DNA from: Lyophyllum atratum
Taxonomy: Eukaryota > Basidiomycota > Agaricomycetes > Agaricales > Lyophyllaceae
Direction: 5' to 3'
NCBI GenBank assembly: GCA_014905825.1
Contig: JACGCN010000002.1
Coordinates: 1,054,001 to 1,118,000, forward strand
DNA length: 64,000 nucleotides
Shown here: positions 35,337-46,862 of the stretch, piece after piece
Numbering within the stretch: position 1 is the stretch's first letter
Layout of the letters: every line of letters begins with the position of its first letter
The notes under the pieces: model-generated
Seen by the model: the letters and a program-made list of their open reading frames with translations, nothing else
What the model was told of the DNA's origin: nothing
Databases searched by the model: none
Position numbers and translations under genes: made by a program

Positions 35337-35412
35337 CGGAGCTCGAAATTTCATCTTTGTCAGCCTTCAGCTGCGACTTCGACTTCGACTTCGGCCAACT
35401 TTGAATAAGGCT
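35337..35412 (-). repeat. Right terminal inverted repeat of the Harbinger element
   Basis: Inverse of 32250-32325 with two mismatches, ending ...TTGAATAAGGCT on the + strand and followed by ATT. It lies 213 bp upstream of the DUF6533 gene start, so it may overlap that promoter. Confidence 0.92.
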
Positions 35413-35624
35413 ATTGCAGGTTGTTTAAGCGGTTACGGCTGCCTACGCATATGTTTCCATTTTCTCAGAAGCGCCGGCGATATCCTTGTCGAGTAACGTC
35501 ACCGCTGATGGGAGAAGCGCCTTGTTTCACCCAACAATTCATACATATATGCACACGAGCCGTTGAGATTGAGTTCGGGATTTATCCTCTTCATGCTCTC
35601 CACTCGTTTTGAGTAGACTGTCTA

Positions 35625-37395
35625 ATGACCTCCGTCACATTCGCGAACGCGCAACGCTCGGCGTTCGTGGCTCAGGTCATTAGGATATGTCAATGTGCGT
35701 CAGAGTATCGTTTTATGGCATATTTACTGATCTATGACCCAGTGATTCCAACTGTCGTCGCTCTTTATGACCATTGTGAGTCATTGTTATAGCATTTTAT
35801 GTCCATACTCACCTGATTTATTCTCCTAGTAATCACTCTAGACCGAGAGGCAAGCTGGTGTTTAGATTACTACACTGAGTACACATTGCTCACTGTCATC
35901 TCCTCCCTTCACTATTTCCAGATAGACCTGGTTTGGGTGAGCTGACTTTTGCCTCGAATAATCCGGACACTCATCGTCGTCGGACCCTTTTCAGAGTAAG
36001 CCATGGACTATCGCGAAAGTCCTCTTCTTGTGGGTAAGCAGCGGACTTCTTTCATGTTTCTCAATCAACACTCAGGGTTCTACCATTACCTAGAACCGCT
36101 ATTTCAGCAACCTATTTCTACTGTACGTGCCTAATTCGGACCCCGACTTTCATGACAATGATCAGAGAATGTGTTCTCGTACAGGGGATCGACCATACGT
36201 AAGCCTTCTAATCCATTTATTACCAGTAACGCGGTTTCACCTTCTCTGTATAGTCTTCTTCGCGAAACCTTCGTCTGATGAGGTGAGGCATTCGACCACT
36301 AATCGTTTCGATAGTCTGATTTACCTATATTTGCATATTTGATTGTAGTTGTGCGTATGTTTTCTTTGTCTTGACGTCTTTAATGATGTGGACGGTCTGC
36401 ATATAATGCTAGTTGTAAGGCTTTCTAACGAGGATGGCACCTCTTGATGCTGACCATGCTTCCCCTGCGCACAGGCAAGACTTCGTTCATCCTTCAGGGA
36501 TGGGGCACCGTCATCATCATGTGGTTCATACAATGTAAGCAAATTCTCTGTCTCGATGCATATATGCTCAGTGGATACTGCCTATAAAGCTGTCATGTTG
36601 TTTCGCACAATCGCCATTTTCCAACATGCTCAATCCATTGTTATGACTTGTCTACTATTCTATGCTGTAGAAATTGTTTCTATGGCTGTGATTTTAGCTG
36701 CATCAGCAAATACTCTCAACGGTTCGTGTGTTGAGTTGCTCTCACTTCTCTGCATTGACTCATTGTTTCCCTTAGTACGCAGTGAGCCTTTTCCAGGCCT
36801 GCTCATGTGCACGCCACAATATGTTCCGCACTTTTCTGGTGGAGTCTGGATTCCGGCCATCATTTTCGATTGTGGTCTCTGCGCGCTATCCCTTTGGGCT
36901 TGTCTTCGACACGTCAATCATCTCAGGGGTGTTCTACTTTCGAGAAGTCAAATGTGGGAAGTCCTATTAACGGACACAGTCTTATATTTCTCCGTGTAAG
37001 TTAACCTTATTTGTCAAGGCATGACTTGAGTTCTGAACCGGTGACGTGTGATTAAAAGGACTCTGACGGCATCCATAGCTAACACAGTAGTGTGGTTCGT
37101 TCTCAATGTATGTATGACTTATAGGATGCTCGGATGTCACGATGACTGACCTTCTTAATTCTGATAGCCAGAATGGCTAAAGCTTCTTCAGGGCTTTTCC
37201 ACTGCGGCAACTTGCGTTATGGGCGGCAGATTAGTCCTCAATCTCCGGAGGGCATACTATGTCTACTCACCCAGTGACGTGGGCTTTGGCAGCTTCGAAC
37301 GGCGGTCACCTCAAGGAGAAAGAATGATACCACTCCGAGACATTCGTTTCATAACCAGGGAAGCTCCGGAGCGCAGCAGCTCCCAGAGCTTTTGA
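35625..37395 (+). CDS. DUF6533 seven-helix membrane protein
   Basis: Multi-pass membrane protein of the large basidiomycete DUF6533 family, whose function is not established. The conserved N-terminal block assembles over tiny exons: LYDHLITLDREIDLVW, then SKPWTIAKVLFLW, then NRYFSNLFLL. Later exons encode LQGWGTVIIMWFIQ, the hydrophobic IVMTCLLFYAVEIVSMAVIL, the extracellular-like loop with CTPQYVPHFSGG, WIPAIIFDCGLCALSLWACL, TDTVLYFSV and PEWLKLLQGFSTAATCVMGG. A basic, Ser-rich cytoplasmic tail ends SQSF. The intron after LDRE (35850-35921) uses a GCAAGC donor and is followed by a 15-nt exon (35922-35936). Around nine introns; exons in 36,120-36,470 are less certain. Confidence 0.8.
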
Positions 37396-37662
37396 GTCGT
37401 TCCCCCCTCGCGGCACTAGAAAGGACAATCAGTGTCCGATAGTATATTCTTCATACTTTAGACATATTTTCAATCGTTTATGTGCCTTATACTTACTGTT
37501 AGATAATCTACCTGTAATCACTGACGTTAAGATACCTCTTTTTCGTGCTTATCATGGCGATCTTACTAACTAATTGATGGGATACGGTAACTTCGCGATC
37601 CAAGGCACATATTCAGTGTCGCACGGTAGTCTTGAACAAAGGTATTGCTTCGTAAGACATCG
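37396..37662. other. Short convergent intergenic interval
   Basis: 267 bp between two convergent stops; presumed shared 3' UTR space. Nothing else seen. Confidence 0.4.
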
Positions 37663-40600
37663 TCAAAAATGTGTTGGTGGTACATAGTAGGCGTCTAAGA
37701 AACGCTCTATGGACCCGCAATCGGCATTGTCGCAAAGCACCTCGATGCCAGGAAAATGGCCAGGATAAACGGCAACTCCTTCTTGCCAAAAAGGTTCCGC
37801 GAAACATTGAACATCCAACAAGTCGGACATGGACGGCTGTGGTTGGGCAATGGTGTGCGTCGCTTTTTGTAGATATTGTTCGATCGAGATCACTGGCGTA
37901 GGTGTGGAAGAAAAGTCGAACGCGGGTTGCATTGCGCCACGTGTACGCCGACGGACAACATCGAGGCTTTTAACACCTCTCAAAGCAAGAACGTTCGATG
38001 TTCCGATGTCCCGGAGGAGACTCTGGGCCGTTGCTATCCATTCTTCCAGTTCTTCGTACTGAGTGGAAGTTGGATCCCCGATGATCGCCACAGCAAGTAT
38101 CACTGCAAAGTAGGTTCAAAAATAAGCGTGACTGAAGATCGGAAAAACGACGCATGACACACATGCAGCATCGAATATCCATGCCACAATATCGGACCAG
38201 GACAGCTGGCCTCGATCAACTTGATTCTGTATAATGAGCTGCCAGGCCAGGAGCCGTTTACTGAGCTTTAATTCAATGTAGGACGAAATCGGTAAGGAGG
38301 TGAAAATTACCTGAACATAATCGATAGATATCTTGCCTGGGCCTGGAAGTTCGCTACATCCTCATTTAGTCCAATGGATGCCTCTGCGGGAAGCAGTAAA
38401 AATGGTCGCTGATATTTCATAGTGAATCATTAAAACTGCAAGGGACAAGTCAGGGAAATTACCAGAAGCACAGCACGAGCATGGTATATTTGGAGGGTCA
38501 TCATACGATTCTGAGACGTGTCATCAATTATTGAGAACCGTATGGCGAAGAGAGGCCTCACTTGAAAGAGAATGTATGGTCGTTCCATGGTCCCTACCAG
38601 CGTCTGAGGACGAAAGGATGGTGGGAGATCCAGTTCGAATTTCTGGATCTGGCTTTCGAGGGAAACCAGGGATCTGTATGCTGGTCGGTGGGCCGCAAAA
38701 CACGTGTCCCATATTTTTCCAATTAATCTCGCCCAATGAATTTGGAGAATTTGAAAGCCTATGAGATTGGCATGTCAAACCAGTCATGTAAATAGACTCA
38801 ATGTCCATTTCACACACTTGTTTGAGTCGGCTGGCTCGAAGGTCTGCTCTGAGTAGCTTCCAACCCTTGTACGTCCGCCTGATCGATGTCTTGTGGCATC
38901 ATCACATCGCAATGCTAAATTTCATGAACGGAAGTAACAAGGCAAGCGGTTATGATCGAACTTACATGCTCATGGATAATGTATGGTCGACGATGTATCA
39001 AGCATTGATACCTATCCACATGGTGATGGTGAGAATAATGAGAGCAAAATTTTCGGGAAAGATCAACCTATCTAGAATGAATAAGGTCCCTTTCATAACT
39101 CATTAGGAAGGCATGCTTTCAGTTAAGGATGGAACTCACACCAAGCCCGCCGCCTGATTTCCGCTTCCGCTGGATCTGGCCTCCACGAAAGCGACACATC
39201 TAAGTGCATCGACACTATTGCGAAGAAATAAAATTTGAGCTCTTACTACTTCCACGATAAACGTACTTGCTTGGGCCATGCGTATCGAGATGGCTAAGAA
39301 GATTGTTAACGGAGATCTTGGGGGTCTTATAAGATGAAAGCTACCTGACGAATAATAGCAGTCGGTAAGGTTTCCGTCGTTCTTGAGATATTATCAGCTC
39401 AAGCAGTTCAGGCGTACGATGAGGGTGCCCTACTAGTTGATAAATGGCTAACAACATCAAGGCTTGTATTCGCTCAAGCGAAGGAGACGCGGAATTGCTA
39501 TCGAGCAAGACGGATCGAGCGAATTCAAATAAGCGCTGCTTTAAGACATCACGTCCCGGTCCATATTCGTAGAATATGCCGGGCTGGAAAACTTGGAAAT
39601 CAGTAGATATGTGCTTGAAGAAAGAATCCTTACATCGGCGGAACTTGCTGGAAGAAATTGCAAGGAGGACGCACATAGGATAGCTAAAAGTGCAAGAAAG
39701 TCGAGAGGAGGTGATTGAGGACCAGATGAAAAGGTGACATAGCACGCATCAAAAATGGGCTTGTGTATAATGGGCCATAACCAAGGTATCGATGACTGTT
39801 CGAAAAAATGAAACAGTAGATGGCCTGTGATGGCATGGTTCGGGAAATGTGTCCGAAGGTTTGCTAATGGAGTAGGATCGGGTACATCATGCTGTTGCCT
39901 AGTTCGGATCTAGTTGGAAGTAAGCATCACACCATGGAAGCAGGTCTAAGCCAAGTACTTGATTTATGATTTCCGCCATGGGTCCTGCTGCGGTCAGTGA
40001 TCCAGGACTTGCCTGCCGAGATAGCTGACCCAGAGCAGAAGCTGCGACCTGTACAGCCTGATCGGACAGAAAGTTGTGATCTGCGCCTGGTCCCGTACCC
40101 GTAACCATGTTGCTTGCTTGGACTAGTTGCAGTAGAGCCTCCAACCCAGCTAGAGCTGTCGGCTCAACGTCTCTCAAGGCGTTCGCGACGTTTTTGATTT
40201 GAGTTGATGGGCCCTCTGTAGGGCTGCCAACTTTACTGGGTAATTGCAAGAAGAAACAAACGCTCCATCAGACGGACAGTAAAAGAAAGGATGTGCGCCT
40301 ATTCACCCATTTGTTGACGCCTTGTACGCATTCGGGTCATAGTATACACAATCTTCTCGTCGCGATACGCTGCATGTCAACACATGTGAGCTGTTCAAGT
40401 TGACGACCGTAGAGACAATGCTCACCACCGCGAGCATGGTTGGGCCCTATCACACTATGCAAATCCTTCAGAATTAGAGAGAGAGCAGTCTTTGGAATAA
40501 CTAACTTGCTGCTTGCGCTCATGACACACTTAAATCGTTAAGTCCGAGATAAGGGAAAATGATAATAGTAAACTCAAGCTTGAAACCACGCACATCGGCA

Positions 40601-40804
40601 GCTTCTGTAACTGCAACTTTAGCTTAGGCCAGAATGAGTGATGCTTATAACGAACAATATAGCTCTGTTCCTTTTCCGCTTCTGACCTGTTGGTTTGATA
40701 GTAGAATCATCGACGGCGTTTGCACTGACAACGCTTGAACTTGAAGCCGACGCAATCGCCGATAGCGCCTGTTCCTCCACAAGAGACGAGGAATGTATAT
40801 TCAT
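37663..40804 (-). CDS. Zn2Cys6 fungal transcription factor
   Basis: Nuclear regulator with a complete binuclear zinc cluster and a fungal-specific regulatory (MHR) region. The cluster is C54-RL-C57-HERKQQ-C64-DRAQP-C70-SR-C73-VSRRED-C80, matching CX2CX6CX5CX2CX6C, and is assembled from four exons; a QKRKR basic patch precedes it. Next come a helical linker (TALAGLEALLQLVQASNMVT) and the start of the MHR (HLLFHFFEQSSIPWLWPIIH, then FSSGPQSPPLDFLALLAIL). A later exon has ERIQALMLLAIYQLVGHPHR. The protein ends DNADCGSIERFLDAYYVPPTHF. Many introns of about 50 nt interrupt it; exons between 38,100 and 39,340 are only partly solved. Target pathway unknown; no metabolic cluster surrounds it. Confidence 0.85.
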
Positions 40805-41093
40805 GGATCGCTTCCACTGCAGTCGATAGCCTTCCGATGGTCCGATATGAGGAGGTGGAGGTTTGAACGTTTATGCGCCGAGGCGAACTTGAGAAAGAGA
40901 CGAAGAGCTCAACATGGTCGAGTTGCTGACCAAAACATCTTACGTGTACAACATGCAAAGAAAAATCCTAACAGTCAGGAAAACATTCTCTTGCTTCAGC
41001 ATCACGACAAACAGCCTATTCGTAACTATATATGTAGTTTATCAATGTCCTAGCCTAGTCGGGCTCAAAAATTACACCAATTTTATCATGTTT

Positions 41094-44000
41094 TCATACC
41101 CTGGAAGAACCATGATAAGCGATAAATTTTCGACATGAGGAGGATTGCACTTGCCCGTATGCATATTCTACTTCGTCGACTCCAGCACCCGCGGCAAACG
41201 GACCAGATTGATCTTTGGGCACGGGGCCCATAGCAAGGTCATCCTCCTCGTCATCTGCATCAACTGCACTTCCGTCATCAAGGCCGAACGGCAGGACTGG
41301 CCGAAGACCGCTCCCCGAGCTAGAGCGTCGGGCACCTGCAGGGGACTTCGGTAGTGCTGCCATTGTCTTCGGGCTCATGTGCTAAATGGGTGTAGGTTGA
41401 ATATCAGACATCATAGCCGCAGCTTGTATTTACGTACCTCCCAATTGTTCAGATTCTCATCAACGACGTCGTCGCGGCTGGGATCAAGGCGTGCATCGTC
41501 ACCTAAATCACCAATCGACACTATACTTTCGCTGTCACTGATACCATCGGCGATATCTGAAGCAAATGCAGGAAGCCTGTGCCATGCGGAGTTACCACCG
41601 AAGAGGGGCCCATCGGTCGCTTGTTCGTCAGACCAGCCTAGATCTGACAAATATTCTTCGTATTCTTCTTCAAACGCGATATCTTCTGTAATGTATGGGA
41701 GGAATATAGAGGGATCCGGGGCTTGCGAACGTGCAGGAGGGAAGACGTCAGAATCGACAATATTGGGGGTTCCCAAAGGCCGAATGAGGTTTGAAAGCTC
41801 TGGGCCTGGATGTAAACCTTCCAAATGGTGCGACATGCTACCTGACCTCCGGTGGATATGTCCATGTTGATTAGATGTGGCTGTTGGACCGTATCGTTTA
41901 TTGTTATCTAGTGGAAGAGTCAGCTTGTGCGATTGGGAACCAGTATGAAATACTCACAGAATTTAACGAGATGCCTCAATGCTTGTTCTTGAGCCTGTCG
42001 GAAGGGGTTAATCTTCTTAACCTGGCACGTCGATACCAAACACACCTGAGCATCTGTCACGTCATCGACCTCTGAACCCGTGAGCCATTCGTCACGGAGG
42101 TCGGGCCGACAGTTCAGGTAGATTGAAGTGATGACTTTCATGTTTGCTGGGAACAAGGTAAGAGATCAGTCCATCAAGGACCCGAACATGATGCAGTACA
42201 TTGCCTCCATTTCCGCCCACAGAACGGTACTTGGCTCTTGATCAACTTAAGGACATGCAACTGCAACATTGGATGCATGACCCGAAGAACTCTTTTCAAC
42301 ACGGCCTGTCGCAAAAAGACTCAGTAATTGGTCGCTCGAAATACACGTTCCAGGGCACTTACCGAGCTTTTGTATTGGACCAGCATCCAGATACGGTGAG
42401 AACGTCCTTTCGATAATTTTTGCATGATTTTGGCAAAGTTGATCGTGGAAAAGAAATTCCGCCATGAGTACTCGGTGACCTGCTCCACTTCTTCTTCATG
42501 CTTCTCCCCGTTTGGCAGGATTACGGTCTTTATCACAGTATGTCGTGCTGGTCGTGGCATGTTGTCTTCGGGGCGTATAGGCTGCGGGTTCCTGGAAAAG
42601 TTGAGGAGGCAGTATCGGAAAAAGCTGGAGAGGATATGATGAGTGGTATGCAAAACATCTGGGTCTCAACCTACTTATTTTCTGGAGAGTCAGCCTTTGA
42701 TACGACGGAAGCAGAAACCTCCTGCAGCCCAAACATCTTCAAGATCAAAAGCAAGCAATTGGTGTCAAGTAGATGTTGCCCGAGATGATGGAACTTCATG
42801 ACATCTGATCCGCTCTTAGAAACATGATTGTCAGGTGAGGTAGATATCACTCACGAGAGACTTTGAACCACTTTAAAACCAACAACAAAATTGCGGAAAC
42901 GGCTTTTGACGTGATTTCACGATGACGTGTGACATCAATTTCATCCAATGTTGGTGGAGGAGCAGGAGGCTGTTCTTGGGCTGTAGTCCATGAGAAAAAT
43001 TGAGCAAGGCTCTGGAAGTTCTCGCAGACTGCTTACGTGACGATACGCCTGGGGGAAATACGGATGATGTCGAGGACTGAGGGGGTTGCATACTTGTGCT
43101 TGCTGATACGGTGGCCAAGAGCAACTTCAGAAGTACGAGTACCCAGCCAGAGAGTACAGGAAGAACTGCACTCTGAGGAAGAGTAAGCAGTGTTATGCTT
43201 TCGAGTCGAGTCTACTCACATATATTTGCTCAACGCGTTTGAGACGCATGAGATCTTCCCTCCTTTCCTTTGCTTTCCTCTTGTCGCCGCTCGATTCTGC
43301 TGCATCCAGGGCTTTAGTCGCTTCTTCAATCTTTGCATCAAGTAATGCGATATCTGGCAGGGGCTCAGCGACTTCAGGGTCCTAGATTGAAAAGCGTTGT
43401 GAGCGGAAAGCATGTTATAATGACAACGTTCTTACGTTAGATGTGAACGTTGACGATTGAAATTCGCCCTCTCCGGGCATATGCTCTAGCCCACTCTCAG
43501 CCGTAATACAATCGTCTCGCGTGCGCCACATCTGCCACAATGCAAGGCTGACGTACATATGCTTGTTGTATAGACGGTCTGCTTCGTCGATCGCAAATGG
43601 GACATATCGGGCGTCCCTGCCGAACTGGCCTTTCGCGAAAGGAAACAAGAAAGGTCGGTTCTGATCCGTCTGATACTGTTGTTTCTTGGGTTTAGGTGAC
43701 GGAGGAGGGGATGGCGCGGGAGTCGCCGGCTGAGGCATAGCTCGATGGCCGTTGTAATGTTGTTGAGATTGAAAGTGCTGAGGGAGGCCACCAGGCATTC
43801 CAGTACTATTTGATTCATTGTCTTCATGGTGATAATGATGTCGTATAGGGATGGGCGAGTAGGCTTGGGCCAGCCGTGAGGTTAGTAATGGAGGATTGTT
43901 TGGTTTAGGTACAACTATGGGAGGGGGTATTGGTTGTTGCGGAGGGGTAAAAGTAGGATACTTGACGGATGTTTCTTGTCGGAAGGTTTCGATATCGAGT

Positions 44001-45313
44001 GGAGAAGATTTGATTTTCTCTACTAGGATCTATGGTGAGTATGTCGCAGTGACATGGTGGAGATGGCCTACCTATCTCAGTCGCGGGTGGCAATCCGGCC
44101 AATTCCCTCGACAGTTTCTTGACCCGTCCAAGTTCACGAATGCCTCCGCAGCAAGTTAGAAGTGTTTTCCAGAGGACTAAAAGTAGCTAGGAAGGGTGAG
44201 GGTAAAGTAGACTCTTGCACTAATCAACCAACCTTCTTGATCGGATATCCTTTCGCACTTTTGTCCCGAAGACCTGAGACGACATTGAAGAGATATACAG
44301 GCAAAGGAGGATCCAAGCTCACTAGCGAATATCGGTCAAGCCAAATAAGGTTTCTGGAATGGTGATACTTACTTAGCTCGTCCGCAAATTCGTCATGCCC
44401 TTTAAACACCTCGATCAGGTGGTAAAGCATGCCTAAGTAAACAGATATCTCCGTCAGCACCTCCTCGATAAAATCAGCTTTCTCTGTCGCCGAAATATGA
44501 AAGTGTGCAGCGTCGTGGTCGGATAGGCTACTGCAGGAGAGGTAGAGGTCAACTCTGGCGATTGAATGAGACTCAAATGGAGATACCATAGTAGGTCATG
44601 TTTAGAGCTCGCAATCTTCATGGCTTCGACGATAGTACTGAGGCCATTGGCAGATCTTACAACCTTGCAATTCTCGAATATCCAATGTAGTTGATGTTCA
44701 GGCGAGACAGTTTCTGCGAACGTGCCTAGAGCAACATAAAACCGTGGGCATGTTAGACCTACGATAATTTTCTGGCGGAACACATCCAGACCTTGAAGCA
44801 CGTAGAATAAACGCCGAGCATTGGTAAACCGTATCTCTGCATCGCGATGTTCCAGGCTTTCCAACAACAGTTCAATGTGAGCCTTGCGTTGAGAAACTGA
44901 CGCTTTCGTCCACTCTATGATGCAGCACGATTGCCTTGGTGTAAGTGAATAAAGCAGAAAGAAACAGTTCAGGAAGCACCTGATATGAAGGAACCCTCCC
45001 AAGCCTTAAGATTCTCTGCGACCTGCGGCATCTCAATATACGAGTAGAACTCGTCAATCTCGTTCATGACAGTATCCTCATCGTCATACACAAAGTCAAA
45101 CCATGATTGCTGTGGAGAGGGACGCGTGTGGGATGAACGTCCTTCCAACTTTGGAGGCTGGAAACGTAGGCATACCTTCGGTTTAGGCACAGACCCCACC
45201 ATGGCTCTGAGCTGTCCAAGAGTTATCGAATCGAGCCCCGCCACCCCAGAAGCTGAGCCATTGTTATCTTGTAGCGATCCGCTCATATATGAAGGCAGCT
45301 GAGGAAATGCCAT
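41094..45313 (-). CDS. FAR11: FAR11/STRIP subunit of the STRIPAK complex
   Basis: Striatin-interacting protein that scaffolds STRIPAK, controlling hyphal fusion and fruiting in filamentous fungi and pheromone arrest in yeast. The N1221 domain begins SWFDFVYDDEDTVMNEIDEF and YSYIEMPQVAENLKAWEGSF, followed by HIELLLESLEHRDAEIRFTN and helices around 44,200-44,900. The middle (43,440-43,800) has a Pro/Gln linker and NRPFLFPFAKGQFGRDARYV. The C-terminal DUF3402 region includes TEYSWRNFFSTINFAKIMQK, NMKVITSIYLNCRPDLRDEW and IFLPYITEDIAFEEEYEEYL, ending in an acidic VDEVEYAYG segment. The gene has many introns; I assigned the span from conserved blocks without solving every junction. The last few residues before the stop at 41,094 could change if a further intron exists. 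Confidence 0.88.
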
Positions 45314-46862
45314 TTCGAATGCATTTGGCTGAATTACAAGTCAGGTGGATATTTACCATTGACTTTCTTACCAAACTGGTAACAACAACGCCCATCCCAT
45401 AACAGGATGTGTAACAAGTTTAACCACATTGACAGTCCTTCGGTAGCGTTATCCACTACCTTTTGTCGTCTGATCGCACCTGATTAATGATTCGCAACAC
45501 TTGGCCATTTTGCTTGACTTTTAGGGTCATCTTTCGCTCTGTTTCACCGCGAACGCCCGACCCGCTGTGACCCGCACTGCGCAGTGATTCCAGTAGACTT
45601 ACTTAGCACCCATGTAAAGGAGTTGTAAAGGGGTCACAGATGATCCGATCCGTGGAGATCTCACCTCTTTGGTGTACTACTGTCAACCCATTCCCTTGCA
45701 TTCTCACGAGAAATGGCGGAGCCGTACGGCCTACTCGAAATAGAAGATGTGGTTTTCACATGCACTCTCAGATGAAGTTTGTAGTCTCGACGAAATAGAG
45801 AAGCTAGACAAGATTCTAGATCTCACCAACGGTTATGAAGTGTGGAGGCAGCTGGAGTCACCGTCATCATCAACGTCTTCTTACGTATGTAGCCAATGAC
45901 CCATGTCCTACATACATATCACAGGTGCCTGCGACGTGGTTGACTGCACTGCATCCCGATTTTAGGGATGGCCGAATGGGTACGTACGCATGGTGATTTA
46001 TGCGCAGAATTATTAAGTACTCGGTTTCCGTGATGATACGCCTCGTGGAATCGAGATCAGCAGTTCGCACGTTTGCACGCCCCCTACATAACGTTCATTG
46101 TCAAGATGTGAAGGAGTCATGAAGGATTCAACGGGGTTTGTCAGTCCAATCGATGGGGTGCAACTGGAGGGAGAACCGTTTGATTTGATGGATCTCAATT
46201 GTGACTACGCGAAGGCTGGTAAGGGCGGTATTAATCGATGGCCCACGAGGTAGGGGTCGACGCCAAGCGGCCAGAGCGCCGTGGGGCGAGGTGCGCAGAG
46301 TGTCTACTGTTGTACATAAAACCCGATCATAGCAGGCGTGCATACGGATCCACAGGTGGCCAGCGAGTCAGATTACGTAATATTTGTCGCGGTTGAAATA
46401 TGTGTGACTGCATGAGATTTTCTCTCTCATCTCCCAACCACCAGGTGGATCGACCCTCTTCTGTCGATTCTAGTTGCCCGGTCTCTGTTGCTCAGCTCTC
46501 ACCACCAGACAACTAAGGCGAAGACTGAAGAGGGCCGTTTCCCTCGTCTTTTTGGATAGCAAGACTTTACCGCAGCTGGGCTCACAGGCTTCCAACAGCC
46601 AGCAATCTCTTCTGTCCTTTTCCTTCCTCGGTCCACTAAAAGGCACGCCTTCGCTGTGCGTTTGCCATCTCAGCTAGCTATCTCTCCACCGCCTCGTCCA
46701 GGCTTTTCTCATTTACGACAACCCATCACGACCACCACCTTCCTCTCTTGCCTGCCCCTTGCTTCTTTCTGCCGAAGGAGCTCGTACTAGATTAGAGTCT
46801 AGCGGCCATCATCACGTCCTTCGTGTTGTTGCTGCTACCCTCTCGTCTGACCCCATTTTCAA
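45314..46862. other. Long divergent intergenic interval upstream of the cyclin-box gene
   Basis: About 1.55 kb. The last 400 bp are strongly pyrimidine-rich on the + strand (CT-rich from about 46,440), as expected for a long fungal 5' leader. Short open frames elsewhere look random. Confidence 0.45.

Larger units (their letters stand above)
32250..35412. mobile_element. PIF/Harbinger-type DNA transposon, apparently intact
   Basis: A 3,163-bp element with 76-bp terminal inverted repeats, a DDE transposase gene on + and a Myb/SANT-like accessory gene on -, converging on a small tandem repeat. Both genes have open frames, and this two-gene layout is the hallmark of PIF/Harbinger elements. The flanks read ATT at 32247-32249 and at 35413-35415, which fits a 3-bp target-site duplication. 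Because the ends begin AGCC and finish GGCT, a 2-bp TA duplication with ends one base shorter is equally consistent. The near-identical repeats point to recent insertion. No second copy is seen in this window. Confidence 0.9.

Noticed and set aside
32250..35412. Canonical TTA/TAA duplication for the Harbinger element
   Set aside because: The left flank offers TTA but the right flank reads TAT at the same offset; only ATT (or TA) matches on both sides.
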